NCBI RefSeq assembly: GCF_026151205.1
Contig: NC_087076.1
Coordinates: 8,904,902-8,968,901, forward strand
Reading direction: 5' to 3'
Length of the DNA stretch: 64,000 nt
Source of the DNA: Bolinopsis microptera
Lineage: Eukaryota > Ctenophora > Tentaculata > Lobata > Bolinopsidae
This document shows, piece by piece, positions 1-13,406 of the stretch (the first letter of the stretch is position 1; each line of letters opens with the position of its first letter). A program made the position numbers and the translations under genes. The notes under the pieces were generated by a model. That model did not search any database. It saw only the letters and a list, made by a program, of their open reading frames with translations, and was not told the DNA's origin.

Positions 1-3000
1 GACGCTTTGCTGCATCATCACACCCTTGAAATTGTATCCCTCTCTCGATTATACGTTAAAACAATTTCCTGATCACACCGTTACTAGTAATCTCTTATGT
101 TGGCAGCAAGTTGACTGTATGCTAATGTATGCTAATGTATTCTGATATTCATATATGTTAGAATAATATTCATTAGCCTCTATCACAGCACTGCGTATAA
201 TAGTGTAGTGCCATCCTAGAGATGCACAATGTGTACAGAACATACTATTTTCAGTGTACACTTTCCGTGCTGGTAGTACGAGATTTACTCTAAATGTGCT
301 GTGAGAGAGAGCGAGAGAGAGAGAGAGAAGAATTATTAATTTGACAAAATTTCAATTAATCTCAATTAACACGGTTTCCAAATACATTGATACTCTTTTT
401 CCGGGGGTATCAGGACAGCATACCAAAGGTGCTTCAGCTTGAGGGTTGAATGTTTTTGTCGTTAGACATTGGTGACAGAATAATTTGATGGCGTTGAGGC
501 GCGAACTTTTAATTAAGAAGACAAATTCAATACAATGTGTTATGTGTTGGTGGATTTCAGACAGGGCAACAATGATATTCAAATTTGATGAAATTTGGTG
601 AATTCTTTGAGTCTATGAAGTATTGAAACGCCCTATCATACATTATGTGATGACTTAGAATTGTAATAACATTACATTCAAATTAGAAAATATGCATCAA
701 GAACCTTCCCACGAAAATCAATTATGTAATTAAGGAATTTTCTGAATAAAGGCTTAAATGTAGAAAATAGAGAAATGAACGCCCAGTGACATAACAATTA
801 TTTTACATTATAGTTAACTCTACAAAGGCGGCCACCAACGAATCATAAGCCGAGCATGTCTTGGAGTTCATGTTTACGCCTAGCATGTACACTTGCAGAT
901 TTAAGTACTGAAGCATGCTGTTGAATAATATGCTATTATTATGTCGAATTCATTACATTTCATCGTCCGGAATATTTTTATTGGTGATTTAAATATTATT
1001 ATGTTCTTTTAACAGAAAACATCCGAGTGAGTGTCCAACATTGGATTCATTCGTGAAACGTCTGTGTCATGCAAGTTAGGAATTTTAGATGAAATAATGT
1101 TTATTTTAGGCATTATGGAATTATAATTAAGTAGGTACTGTCAGTTTCACTACTCATAATAAGCTTTGGGTAAAATTTGGAATTTTGTCAAAGTTTTTGA
1201 AGATTAACAAATAATTCCAAACAGTAAACACACCTCGAAATGACGATAATGCGCAAACTTTTGAATATTTGAGGAGTTGTTCAGTCCAATGTTATGGTAT
1301 GTCCCAGATAATTTTACCACATAATATTACTCTGCAGCCCCTGAACGATCAAAGGTGTCAAGAGCCCACTAGCCCTCCAAATTAATAATCTTGCTCCGAC
1401 CCCAAAAACATTGTTAAGAACATTTACAGGACCACACGGAGGTGCACCTTCCTGGATTAACCAATCAGAACGTCTTATTATCATCACGTGACCAGATCCA
1501 GCCAATGGCAGCCAAGTAATTGCAGTAAAGAGATTCAGTAAAGTATCCAATAAGTTGCACCGCACATTGTTCCTAGATCAGGAAATGAGTTTATCACAGT
1601 GTTTCACTAAAGTGCACGTGCAGCTCTTCTAGCGCACGTGCGACAAGAAATGGGGCCTGCTTCCTGGGGACCGCGAACAATGTGACTGATATTGTTTCCA
1701 TGATACTTCAAGTACTTCAACTAATTGCTACTTTGTTCGTACTCATCTGAACAATGGCTCATCAATAACTTATAAAGTATCATGAGTGTTCTATACGTAA
1801 CAGTTTGAACCCAACAAAAAGCCTCTTCGCCTTATATATTTCCTTTAACAGTCCGTATCTTGAATTACCCGAAATGTTAATACAGTCTACTACAAGAATC
1901 CATATCCTACCACCGTAATCACAAGCTAACAAGAATATCCCCAAAAAACACGAGATACCAGTCTGTAAGTGCCCGTAAGTCTGAGAGTCAATGTTGTGCC
2001 CTGTCAGTTAAGTCATGCACTGTCACTTGATCCTATTTATACCAGCACCCTTTTCTGACGGCTTCCGACGTGCTACTACACCAACATTGTCAACAAATTC
2101 CTTACCTGAAAAAATGTGATAAAGCTGCCTAGCACCTGCCTAATTTCACTAAAGTCGGTAGAAGGAAACTGTACAAGTTTGTAAGGCTAAAACTCCTTTG
2201 AGAGGTGAGGCTTGCGTCTAGGCACGCCCCCTTGAAATTCCTCGAGGAGAAGTTGGAGAATGGGAGATGTTACAAAATTACAATCCAGGCTCCGGCTACA
2301 GATCTGGTCTACGTGGTTGTGTCAGTCGGATGGTAAGGTTTGAGCTTACTGTATAACAGGTAGGGTTTTGAAGTCTTAGTGTACATTCAACATTGGGTTT
2401 GCATTTTTAATCACGTACAGTTGTACAAGGCTTTCTCTTGTGTGCCCGAAATAAGCTTCAAACGAGGCGAACTGTTGTCACGTCCTTACAGTGAATAGTG
2501 AAATTTGTCAGCTATCTAATCGTGTCTATCAGTACGATTATTAGAGTCGCCATAGTCCTGAATGCTGCATATATTTCGTTTCTATTTCTGGTAATAATGT
2601 CAACAATAACTACAAGCGGCACTGTCAATAACCCAAGTTAGTCAATTATTTTGACAAAAAAGAACCCACACTCAGTACTAACTGAAATTGGCTGGGCACC
2701 CATTTGTAATGCTGTCGTTCAAGTGCCGATTTCTGAAGTTCTGAGTGCATCATTGTCACTGAAATGACCGTTACACCTGTCTGCGATCTAGTGTCTAGGG
2801 AAATGTATGAGGAGACTTTGGTAAATAACAAATGTGTCAGCTTTTCAAAAATAGGATCACTTCAGACCTCCGCGGTTCTAAAAACAAGAATATCATGACA
2901 TGAATGTAGGACACATAACACACACTAAGCATGATCTAAGTAGGTCAACCGATATACACTATCATTCATCTCATCATATTATAATACAGATATAGTTGAG

Positions 3001-3108
3001 CTCTTGTATCAGGTGCATACACAGATATACAGCAGATATACGCCAGTAATTGACGGTAACCGTTATCAATACACAACAATCATCACCGACATATGATCAG
3101 AGTACCCT

Positions 3109-3202
3109 CACGTGTCGGAACCAGAGAGCACGTGTCGGAACCAGAGCAGTGAGCACGTGTCAGGGATCACGTGTCAGGAATACCAGCACTTCAGGTCACG
3201 TG
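3109..3202. promoter_or_regulatory. Dense cluster of five CACGTG E-boxes
   Basis: Five CACGTG hexamers start at 3109, 3129, 3154, 3169 and 3197, partly through a small tandem duplication (CACGTGTCGGAACCAGAG occurs twice). CACGTG is the canonical site of bHLH-ZIP and bHLH-PAS factors such as MYC/MAX, USF, TFEB and CLOCK types. A regulatory role is inferred only from density. Confidence 0.4.
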
Positions 3203-5399
3203 TTAGTTGCATTCCAGAAGGAGCAGGTAGTAGAGATACCAGCACTTCAGGGCCTCTGTATAGTAGGGTCTCTGTAGGAGAGGAAGGTTGGGGAGTGATT
3301 ATCAGAGACATTACGGTAGTTATAAAGGGCGTGTGTTACAGAGAGACGTAGAACAGTGCGACATTGTGCGACAGTGCGACATTGAGGGACACTACATTTA
3401 CCTGTAGCCACAGTTTGGCTGAGATGGAACCTTATATAGTATTGTAGTCGTATAAAGTATTGCGGACAAGACTGATCTATGATAGCTTCTCTCGAATGAC
3501 TTTAGGCGACCAAATGTACTGCAACTAAAGTCCCCATACCCATTATGATTTTATTTCTCCAATCATGGATTAGGAGTGTGATTAAGCTTTGTAGGTCACA
3601 GTAACTCTCAGGAATAGAGTTTGAAAATCACTTTCTACCTCCCAATAACGCTGTATTGCGAAGAATAATAAAACCCTCCTTCTAATCAAGGATATGTTAC
3701 CACAACCGTTAACCTGTGTTTAGAGGAGGAATAGTGCGGTTGCCATTGTCCCTAATCCATCGGGTACCTTTGAGTCCAGGGTTAACTACCGGAGCTAACG
3801 TTCTCTCATCTCACTTACGTGCTCTCTTAAAATAATCCATCACATTGTCTCTCAAGAATTATCAGTGTAACTATTGCAACAACCATTGTCCCCAGTACAA
3901 GAGTAATATATTACGGCAGCACACGAGCAGTATACCCTAGTATTGTAATACCCACACTATGTAGTTATATTGGTGTAGTGTATACGGTGGGCCTGTCATC
4001 CAACAATTCTTAGGAAATTTACACGGGTGAGCAAAATCTGTAGTAATTTCATGTTGTATAAATATAATCTGTACTAATTCTACACATGATATTATACGGG
4101 CTTATACCCCACTGTCACGACAAGTCTACCCTCAAGAATTACAATTTGTCGGTGATGGTGTGGGTGTTTCCTGATCCGGAGAATTTATCAGCTTTTTTCA
4201 GGGTAAACAACATGGTCCATGGTCCAACAATAACACACATCCTGCTTTATCACAGCTCCAGTGTCTCAGAAATTCTCACTCATGACAGTGTTAATCACCC
4301 ATAATTTGGTCGGAGGTTAGGGGAAGAATAATTCGTAATATTGCGGTGTCCGACTATAATTTTAGGATTTCACAGCAAAACCCGGTGATGGTTATTCCAG
4401 ATTTTAACAGTTTGCGATCACGATCGTTGCTGATAAGAGTTTTAAAATTAAAAAGAGGTTGCCGACACATTTAGTTCTTATCAAGGTGGCTAATTTTAAA
4501 TCATTAAATATTTAGAATATTAAATCTTAGTAAAATTTAGAGTAAGAACATAATTGAATAATATGAACATAATATACCGACTGATGTTCGACTGTCAATG
4601 ACGGTTTCAGAAAGTGGCATTAGTTTCAATGGTTTTATTTTAAGGGCGGCCTCATTGCCTTAATCAGGGCGCATCTTTCAGTCTCGACTCTGAAAATATT
4701 CTTCCTGGTAATATAAGACTTAAGGGCATGAACAATTGAACATGACATAAGGGCACCGTAAATTGGAGATGTTACAGGATAATAATATGTACCCTAAATG
4801 GTACCCCAATAATTCAGGATTGGAAACTGATTGTAACCTAATTGCAGTCTAATTGTAACCACAGCAAGGACCCCATCGTGTGTGGTTGGTAAAGAAATAA
4901 TATTATGGTAGCTGGTAATTCTGTACCCCAATAACCTACTGTGTAAATGTAAATTGTAAGACATGTTTTAATATTCACTGCCAACTGCCAAGGCCTGGAG
5001 GCCCCATAAAACCTCATTTTTCACTGAACATGACTGTCAAATATGACTGCCCAAATAATTATGTCCAATCGTTACAGACTCCAACATCCCCGGTAGATTC
5101 ACCTCTCCAGTCCAGCTCGAGTCTCTCCTACTTATGATACACACACGTGTTGAGTGAAACTGAATATCACGTGCAATCACGTGACCATTTTAGCTATCAT
5201 TATGTTATCCTGTTGTAATATATTTTGAGAAATTTCCAGTTCAAGTCAGAGCTAGAAGTTATTAAAGAAGTAAGTTTTCACTACTTATATATTAGAGTAC
5301 GTGTTACGTGGAGAAGCTAGCGACTGTTGATGGAGGTGTGGTAGACATTGTGTCGGAGTCAACAGTCCGTACCAGGTACTACAAGTGGGGAGCATGTTC

Positions 5400-5459
5400 C
5401 CCCGACAACAGGTCACTGTTGCTAGGTTACCCCGACAACAGGTCATTGTTGCTAGGGGT
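5400..5459. repeat. 30-bp tandem duplication
   Basis: Two adjacent 30-bp units beginning CCCCGACAACAGGTCA differ at a few positions. No function is evident. Confidence 0.8.
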
Positions 5460-8400
5460 TGGGAGGTGTTATCCAGAAAATAATATATTATTACCTGGAA
5501 AGTAGTAGTTCTTGCTAGTTACGATCCGTCATTGTGTAGTAGTAATAGATGACAACAGGCACAGCTGGATTTTCAACAAGTGCCAAAATGTAGTCGTTAC
5601 CTAATATCAATCATCATAACAGTCGTAACATCATCTAGAAGTAGTACTGCTACAATTTAGTCTTAGTCATAATACCCTCCAAAAGAATTGAAGTTTTTAG
5701 AACTTTCAATATTCTTGATACTTCCCTTGGGAAGAAGATACAGAAGATGGATATAATAATACGATACGGAACAGAATATTTCTGCTCACAGCACAGATTT
5801 CCCACCGATTTTACAGATCTTGAATCGGGTAATGTGGAATGTTGCCAGCGTGTGCTGCAGGTTTTCAAGGTGGACTAAGCTCTCACAAACCCAGCGCTTG
5901 CTACGTGACTGTCACAACACTTCGTCACTGAAGTACTGTGCTGGTTGTAGGGGAACCAATTGACAATTGCTGTTCCGATAGGCTTTTAAAAATCTAATTA
6001 AGACAATTCCATTGTGTGTCAATTCAGAGTCCCAAGTGTCAGTGAGTCAGTGGACAACAAGATAAGGTCCAAGGAATTCTAAATTAATTATTCAATATTC
6101 CAGGACATTACGTTAGTACTTTTGACCACCCTCTGCATGTAGATTCACGGATATTGTTTGTAATTCACTGACCGAAAGTCTAACAAGAAGGTACATTTTT
6201 TGACGCAACATTACACGTCTTATAATAATTTATGAGAAATATGTGGTAGACCTTAAAAACATTTCTGAGCATTTCAATGCCTATTGTTCCTGCGACACAG
6301 TTCCTGTCTTGACCTGTTAACGTCCAAATAAATACTAAAAGTTATAGCTGTAAATAGAACTGGTATGTATGTACAATATCAAATCAGAATTTAGTATACT
6401 AATGACGTTGGTGGTCAACTTCAACGTCAAAAGCGCTCACTTCTACAGCTTGTGAGGTTTGAAAGTTGTTTTGAAGTCTGAAACCTTGCAAAGCTTTGCT
6501 AAATTATAACGCGAGTGCGTGTTCACCCCCTCTTGAGTGCGAATTATTCATGGACCTCAGTCTACGGGGGTGGTGTTATCTTGACATCAGGCAGCGGGCG
6601 GTCAGACCCGGCCCTTCGACATTCACACTTCTCAAAAAGGAGACGCAAGGTCAGGGTTAGATAATCGATCATAATGTTAGAATTTAATCAGACAATAATA
6701 GAGGAGTATACGTAGAGAGAGAGAGAGGGAGAGAGAGAGAGGATTATCTCCCCAACTTCACTTCTACGGCCTCATCTGTGTTGTTGTGATGACCATTAGG
6801 TTTACCATCACGACACAGCTCCCATTTCCAACGCCTCACTGTCTTCTGGGGATCACGGCCAAGACAGCAGTAATAAGTGATAGATCCCAACCAAATGTTA
6901 AATATAGCAGGATTTGAGATGAAGGAGTAAAAGTGTGTTTTAGGCTGGAGGACGGTGGATGTTTTGAAGTAAAGAAGCAAGTTGGATAGTAAGTGCATTC
7001 TTTGGTAGGGTGATGACGTTATCTGTACAGAACAAGATCTGAAACGACCTGAAGGTCATTACCACGAGTTTATCTGTAAAACATCCATGTTGGCTGTAGC
7101 CTTGAACTGTCACTGTCACTTGGCCTCTAGACGGAACTTTCTCGTCATAGTTTGAAGGCCGCCCTTTGTCTGTCCTAAATGTCTTCAATAAACCTATTCG
7201 AAAGACCAAACGTCTTGATGGACAGTCTACGATCCATAGTCTGCGATCTAGTCGGTGCCTCACCAAAACATTACACTTCCCTCATCAATATCCTCAACTG
7301 AACCCTTAACTGACACCAACCAGCCTAAGATGCTTACATCTATATTTATTTATTACACAAGTTTTACACTCTGAGGGTCCCTGGTAAAACTAAACCTGGC
7401 GCCAGCTAGTCTGGTACCAATGTGCCACTTGTGTAAGCACCTAAACCGCGTGGTAATGGTACTTACAGCCCTTCACTCAACCATCACCCGCGCCGGAAGT
7501 CTCTGTGAACCAGTTGACACTTAGCTACTTTAGTAACCCTAACTGTACCCCGTTAGTAGCATTAGTAGCGTGCTGCTCATTCTCAGGATGTTTGTAGTTA
7601 TGTGGCGTGTGCTTCAAGAGCAGGAAGTCGGGGTTTTATTGAGGTGCAAAGTGTCTTATTGGGGTGATTATTTGCTCTCTCTGCCGATGGAAATTAATAA
7701 ATGAAGGAAGTTAAGTTTGGTTATTCGACGGTTAGTGAAATTTTATTAATCCCAGTCCAACTTGTGCCTGGGTGTTAGGAGGCCGGAGGAAATATAGCCT
7801 CTAAAGTGCTAAGGTTGGGCCACTAAATTCTTAAATTTGCTACAATTCTCCTGTCGGGATATCCCCTTATAATGGCCCACGTTTCAATTTCATTAACAAT
7901 ATTGCACCTAATAATCCTCTGAGCCTGGCACCTCTACATGAATTATCAGCTTTAATCTGAGATTAACCGCCATCCAAACAATAACACTCTCTCGTGCCCA
8001 ATTTTCATTTCCAAGTTAACAAAGAGGTCCTGATCACGTGTCTAATATACCACTCTCTGATTGGTCAGATCAGCTGAAAGCAACTTGCTGATTGGATGAT
8101 TCCCATGTACAGTATACAATGCACGATGTCGTGATTAATAGTTGCACGTGCTGCGCGCTCTGTCGTGTGCCCTAGTATTAAACATGCCGCGAGAGTTGGA
8201 CCCCAGTAACCAGTTGCAATACGATGAATTGAGCCTGGGATGATCGGTATTATAGCGTGGTTGTGCTAAACCAGCACTCACCAGCAGTCCCAGATTTCAA
8301 GATAATCTGTTGACATTCTCTCCACTATAATAATAGTGACTTTAGTTATTCAACGTCTGGATAGTGGTATTGTTTAAACCAAATACGGGACTACAAATCC

Positions 8401-11400
8401 AGAGATATACTAGATTGGACACCCTGCTCCTTCACCCCCGCCTGTATTATGTAGTGATTATTGGTCGGTGATTGTGTGCAAAGAAAATAATATGATCATT
8501 TGCGATATTGCTGGCTGGTTTCTCAAACATTGTACATTAACACCTTCAACAGTTTAACCTTTGAAATGCAGAAAGGTATCTCGATGGACACAGCTGTAAA
8601 TTGAAATACGGCAGGTACCATGAGTTTATACCGTACTCATCCAATTAAGTGTTACATTTCCGAGAGTAAGGCATTCGGCAATTGGGTTGGTCAAAACCTC
8701 AAAGTAATTACCGGACAATTCATGATATCGGATTTAGCGTGACCCTGTGACAACCACCGTTCAATTTCCAGCAAAGTTTACCCGATTTGAGCTGCAAGGC
8801 CGCACATCGAAGGTAATCGTACAAGTGCGAGATATAGTTAATCAGATAATAACCATGGTAAGAAGGTAAGTGTACGAACCTTGGTCTCCAGCTTAACAGA
8901 ACTCTCAGGGCGATGGGATTGATGTTTACCGTACACCTCACTGCGCTTAGTAAGTAGTAACCACCATGTAACATGTACATTACCAGTGGTTTCTTCTGTT
9001 CCGGGGTGATGGAACATAATGACGACCACGCAGCATTCCTACAGCTTCATTTATCAATATACCAGATACTAGACGAGTGGTATTTTGGTAAGTATTTGAA
9101 CCGTGCCAAGTACATGAGGGATCACGATAATCCTGTTAATAAGCACAATACCAGGATGAAGTTACATAATATTAATTACTCACAAAACCCTTTAAATTAG
9201 TAATCTACACATGTCGAGATCACTTCCGAGTGCCTGTACGTTAAAAGAGCCTCAAACTTGCCTTATAAGGAATAACCACTCTTTCAAGCTGCAGCTACAA
9301 AATATTATGATTAATACCAGATGATGTAGGTATAGTTTGAGGGATATTTCTCCCTCTTTCTCTCGCTCCCTCCCTCATTAATTACAGATATATATATATA
9401 TACACCCTGATATAGTACGACCAAACGTTCAGATTGTGCGTGGACAAACCAGGACACGACTCCTTTCATTCATAACAAACATATTTCAATCTTAGTTATT
9501 ACAACATCGAGAGCTATCTTTAATCTCTTAATCTGTATTAATATCAGCAACGATGGTTTGTTGGCAATTCTGAGAATGTTTGTTGCTGTGATCGCTGTTA
9601 AGAAAATATTTGAACATATCAGGCTGTGTGATTGAGGAAGCAGACGAATGATAAAATTATAATAATATGTTCTTGACATAAAACAATAAAATATGAGACT
9701 TCCTTGACGTATCCCAAAACTTCACTTGATATGATATTGCTTCTATCCATCTCATTGTTGTCTCATCCTGTATACCAAGTGTAGGTGTAGGTCAGGTAGA
9801 ATTTCAGATTAGACGTGTGTGTCGTGTGCCTAGCGTCAGCACCGGAAATGGGATAGTTTTGTTCGTGGGAAGCCCTCGTATCACGTGATCTCATGTCAGA
9901 GTTCTCTGCAACCTGAGCACATTGTGTAGAGAGTGTGTGCTGTTATTACAATGGGAGCTTTGTGCTGGGAGAGAAACTTGGTGATGAAAATATTTCTAAA
10001 ATCGGACCTCATTTAACTCATTTAATAGGCTGTTACATGTTGAAAATGTGTTGGTTTTATGTTCAAAAGGTTGGATTTGCCGAAAACGAGTCCTTTGTCT
10101 TACACCTCCCGGATTTCTTGACAGTTTTGGGTTTTAAAAGAGGCTATTTTAAACTGTTTTCAAGTAAATTCTGGTGTGAAAAGGTGGAGGGGTGCGGTGC
10201 TTGGTTCCTACTCTGGTGGAATATTTAGTTTTAATGCACGCACAGTTGAGCACATGAAAAACTCTGTTATTCTTGAGACGTAGTATTTTAAGAGAGAGAA
10301 CTCGGTTCTTTCAACTCCCATGAGCAGAATCACCTCAAAAACACTAAATTTGGTCCAAGAATTGTAGGCTTCTCTGGTAGGATGATTGCTCGGTGACAGC
10401 CAGCTCCTCTCACTACAGCTAGTCATGTACCTCACACACGTGTATCTTCATGTGTCATGGTGGCAGGTTACCAAAGCAACACTTATCGTGGTAACAGAAT
10501 AACACGTGGGCTGGTGGGTGGTGGATGTACTCCGACGTTTCGTCTCATCGCCCTTTACCATCCCTCACAACCAACCAGTGTCCAGTGCTGGGTCACGTGG
10601 TATTGACGACGAATCGTCTGGGAGGTGATGAGATTGTCAGGTATGATGTTGAAGGACCACACACACTTGTGCAATCAGTGTACTTGCTACTTTACAGATT
10701 ACAGTGTTACGAATACAAAGTTTCTCTCTCTCTTAGATCATCTCTTATCATCTCGTCTCACTCCACCACTCTCAATCAATCACCAAATTCAGTTAAAATC
10801 GCGTGCTTAATTTCAGTTTTGCTTGCTGGAATAACCGTGATAATATCACCCTGAGGCGGACGTGAAAACTCCCTACCTCTCCCGGATACAAAACTAATCC
10901 CAAGTAACACCACAACACAGAGTCACACGCCACACCTTACAACCTACAAGCAAATCTCTCATCTCTCACTGCCGTAACACGTTATAGACCACGTGTCTTA
11001 CTGATAACACACGCTAAGAATCTGTCTGTAAGTGTTCGTGACTGTGTCACGCATTTCCCATTAAACCTCCCCTTGCCATCCTACCGTCAAAGTAATCAGC
11101 GAGGAGGGGAGCTGCCTGCTGCTGCTCCTTTATAATATTATATCAACTCCTTGACAGCTTAACTTTCCAAAATATCATTCTGCCGTACTCCCCAGCTATT
11201 GTAATGTTATAATTCTGACAAAATAGAGTGAGAGAATTGAGAAAGGTCATTTTGTGGTTAAATCTTCTGAGATTTAACGCCTGATAGAGTATTGTTAGAC
11301 GGTTATAACAGGGAACAATGTACATTTTGATATTTCTTGTCGTATCCAGACAGGCTATATAACGCCAACGATTGACAGGCCAATATTTGGTTTTTGAGGT

Positions 11401-11432
11401 CACGATTTATCACATGACAGAACTGTCTGTGT

Positions 11433-11471
11433 CACGTGACAGCAATACTCACGATACAACTCGGTCACGTG
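11433..11471. promoter_or_regulatory. Paired GTCACGTGAC E-box palindromes
   Basis: Two full GTCACGTGAC decamers (cores at 11433 and 11466) lie 33 bp apart. This is the form of E-box preferred by TFE/USF-type bHLH-ZIP factors. Function is inferred only from the motif. Confidence 0.35.
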
Positions 11472-13406
11472 ACACTCAGTCACTTGTTGGGTGGTCCACT
11501 ACTGTAACGTCTTTGTCAACGCTAAAATTTAGCGACGACCAGTTTCTAGTGGAGCTGATAAAATGGATTATAATGAACCTGAACCAGATATAACCGTTAT
11601 ATATTATCTTATTATCCAGCTGAACCTGGACCAGGTTTTGTGGTATGATATTGGATGATGAAACTAAATGCAGGCCTCTGAAAACCTTCCTCTGACCATA
11701 ATCATAAAAGTTTAAATTACTGGAACTACTTTACCAACGCATTTTAGTTAAAATGTGTCACTTACAGGTGCCCGCCTTTAATGACAAATTGTATCTTTAA
11801 ATTTTGATAAATCAAAGCTGCTTGAACCGTTTAATAACGGCACTATCAATTTTCAATAGTTGCTCCATGTAAATCTAAAACTGGAAATGTACATTTATTT
11901 TAACTATTCACCTCATGAAATAACTTTAAATATAACAGCTACCAGATCTTAGCGCTGTAAGATTCCTAAAGCATACATTAAGTTTCGTTGTGATCTACGT
12001 ACATAAGATTTTAATGAAAATAAGCTGTTGAGTGTGGAGTGTGATCACTTTCTCATGATCATCATTCACTCAACAAATCAAAGTCTTTGTGAACTTCAGT
12101 CGAATTCTATATCAAATCTTTACTAAAACTAATGAAGCTTTGCACTCGCATTCCCGAGTCAAAAGAATGAGATCAAACACTCATTGACCAATAACAATCT
12201 CCACTCAGCATTCTCAACCAATGAAATTGCTTTAGGTTTGTCATGTGTCAGTTGAGCACATGTCAGTTAATTAAATCTACAGAAAACGATTACCCTGTTA
12301 AACACCTGCTACCTCCGCAAATCCTTCACATTCTCTTGCACTATTAACTTATTAATCGGGTTCAAACACCTCTCTCTCATCTTCTTGTCAAATACCACCA
12401 AGATTACTCGAAATTTAAGGTCGAGGGTTAGCGTTAGGGAAAATTCTAGGGTTATGTCTCTGTGACAGGTTAATATAAGGCGAAGGGTTATTATATTGAG
12501 TTGTCGAACGTCATGAATCATGATATGAAATATTGACGGTTAAAAGTGGTGCATCCCATCGCTTCTCAGTTGGAGATTCACCCCATCTCAGTACTAGCCA
12601 GCTGAGTTAAAAGGGTAAACTGTTGGTTAGATATTAGCCCCAAATACAGTATAATTATAGGGTAAATTGTGCTTCTAGTAGAATATCATAGAACTTTTCT
12701 GGAGCCTAGACGATCGTGAACAGGGGTAACTACAGCGTAGTCAGTGAATATTCTCTGTAAATTTACCATTCATGGTTGTAATTTTACATAATTGCGTAAC
12801 ATAATTGTTGGTACTTAATGATTTCCGGATGGTATCATAATTAGTATATGATTATCATAATGATGCTATACTATGATGACCTTTCATTTAAAATTATCGT
12901 ATTACTATTAGAAGAATAACTCATAATTATCACAGTAACTAGAATAAATAGGTAAATTGGACATTATTTACTAGTATGAGTATTATCCTGAATGCCTTGT
13001 ACACAGATTACTATCACAATTATCAAGGATACCACAATGCCATGAATACATAGTTTAGCCAACACAAATTCCTCCTTCCCCCTTATCCTTTTGTAACTGC
13101 AAATTGTAATTTAAGGAGATATTGAATTCAGGTCTGTGATTAATACTGTAAATCTTTTTATCAGACTTTTGGGACGTCTACTTAGATTGTAAATAAATAT
13201 ATAAAGTTAAACGGGTGATTTTTGTCTGATAAAAATCGTTAAACGGGATATTACTCCGTTATACATACTCCGTTACGGTATTTTGTTAGTTAACACCGTT
13301 AAATCACTGTCCCAACTCTCCAATATAAACGAGTTAACCCGAATTATATAATATTTTGTTAATCATTGCCGAAATCCAGACTGGAATCTAACCCTCTCCC
13401 CTTCAG

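Larger units (their letters stand above)
1..13406. other. Long non-coding stretch upstream of the plexin exons
   Basis: I find no exon here that I can assign. The open frames are short, lack family motifs and are not bounded by matching splice sites. The missing 5' part of the plexin (signal peptide and most of the Sema domain) was looked for and not recognised, so this stretch may be a long plexin intron or intergenic DNA. It holds GA-rich microsatellites (about 303-330 and 6712-6741), a short TA run near 9388-9403, and twenty CACGTG hexamers. An exon-like frame at 8973-9091 ends at a good donor (GTAAGT) but matches nothing I know. Confidence 0.6.

Noticed and set aside
5308-5505. Open frame over the 30-bp duplication, considered as a missing plexin exon
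   Set aside because: No Sema-domain motif and no valid acceptor-donor pair in phase with 13407.
6940-7266. 108-codon minus-strand open frame
   Set aside because: No motifs, no splice borders that lead to another exon, and composition like the surrounding DNA.
9935-10228. 97-codon plus-strand open frame
   Set aside because: Low-complexity Phe/Leu/Trp-rich translation of AT-rich DNA. No family resemblance.
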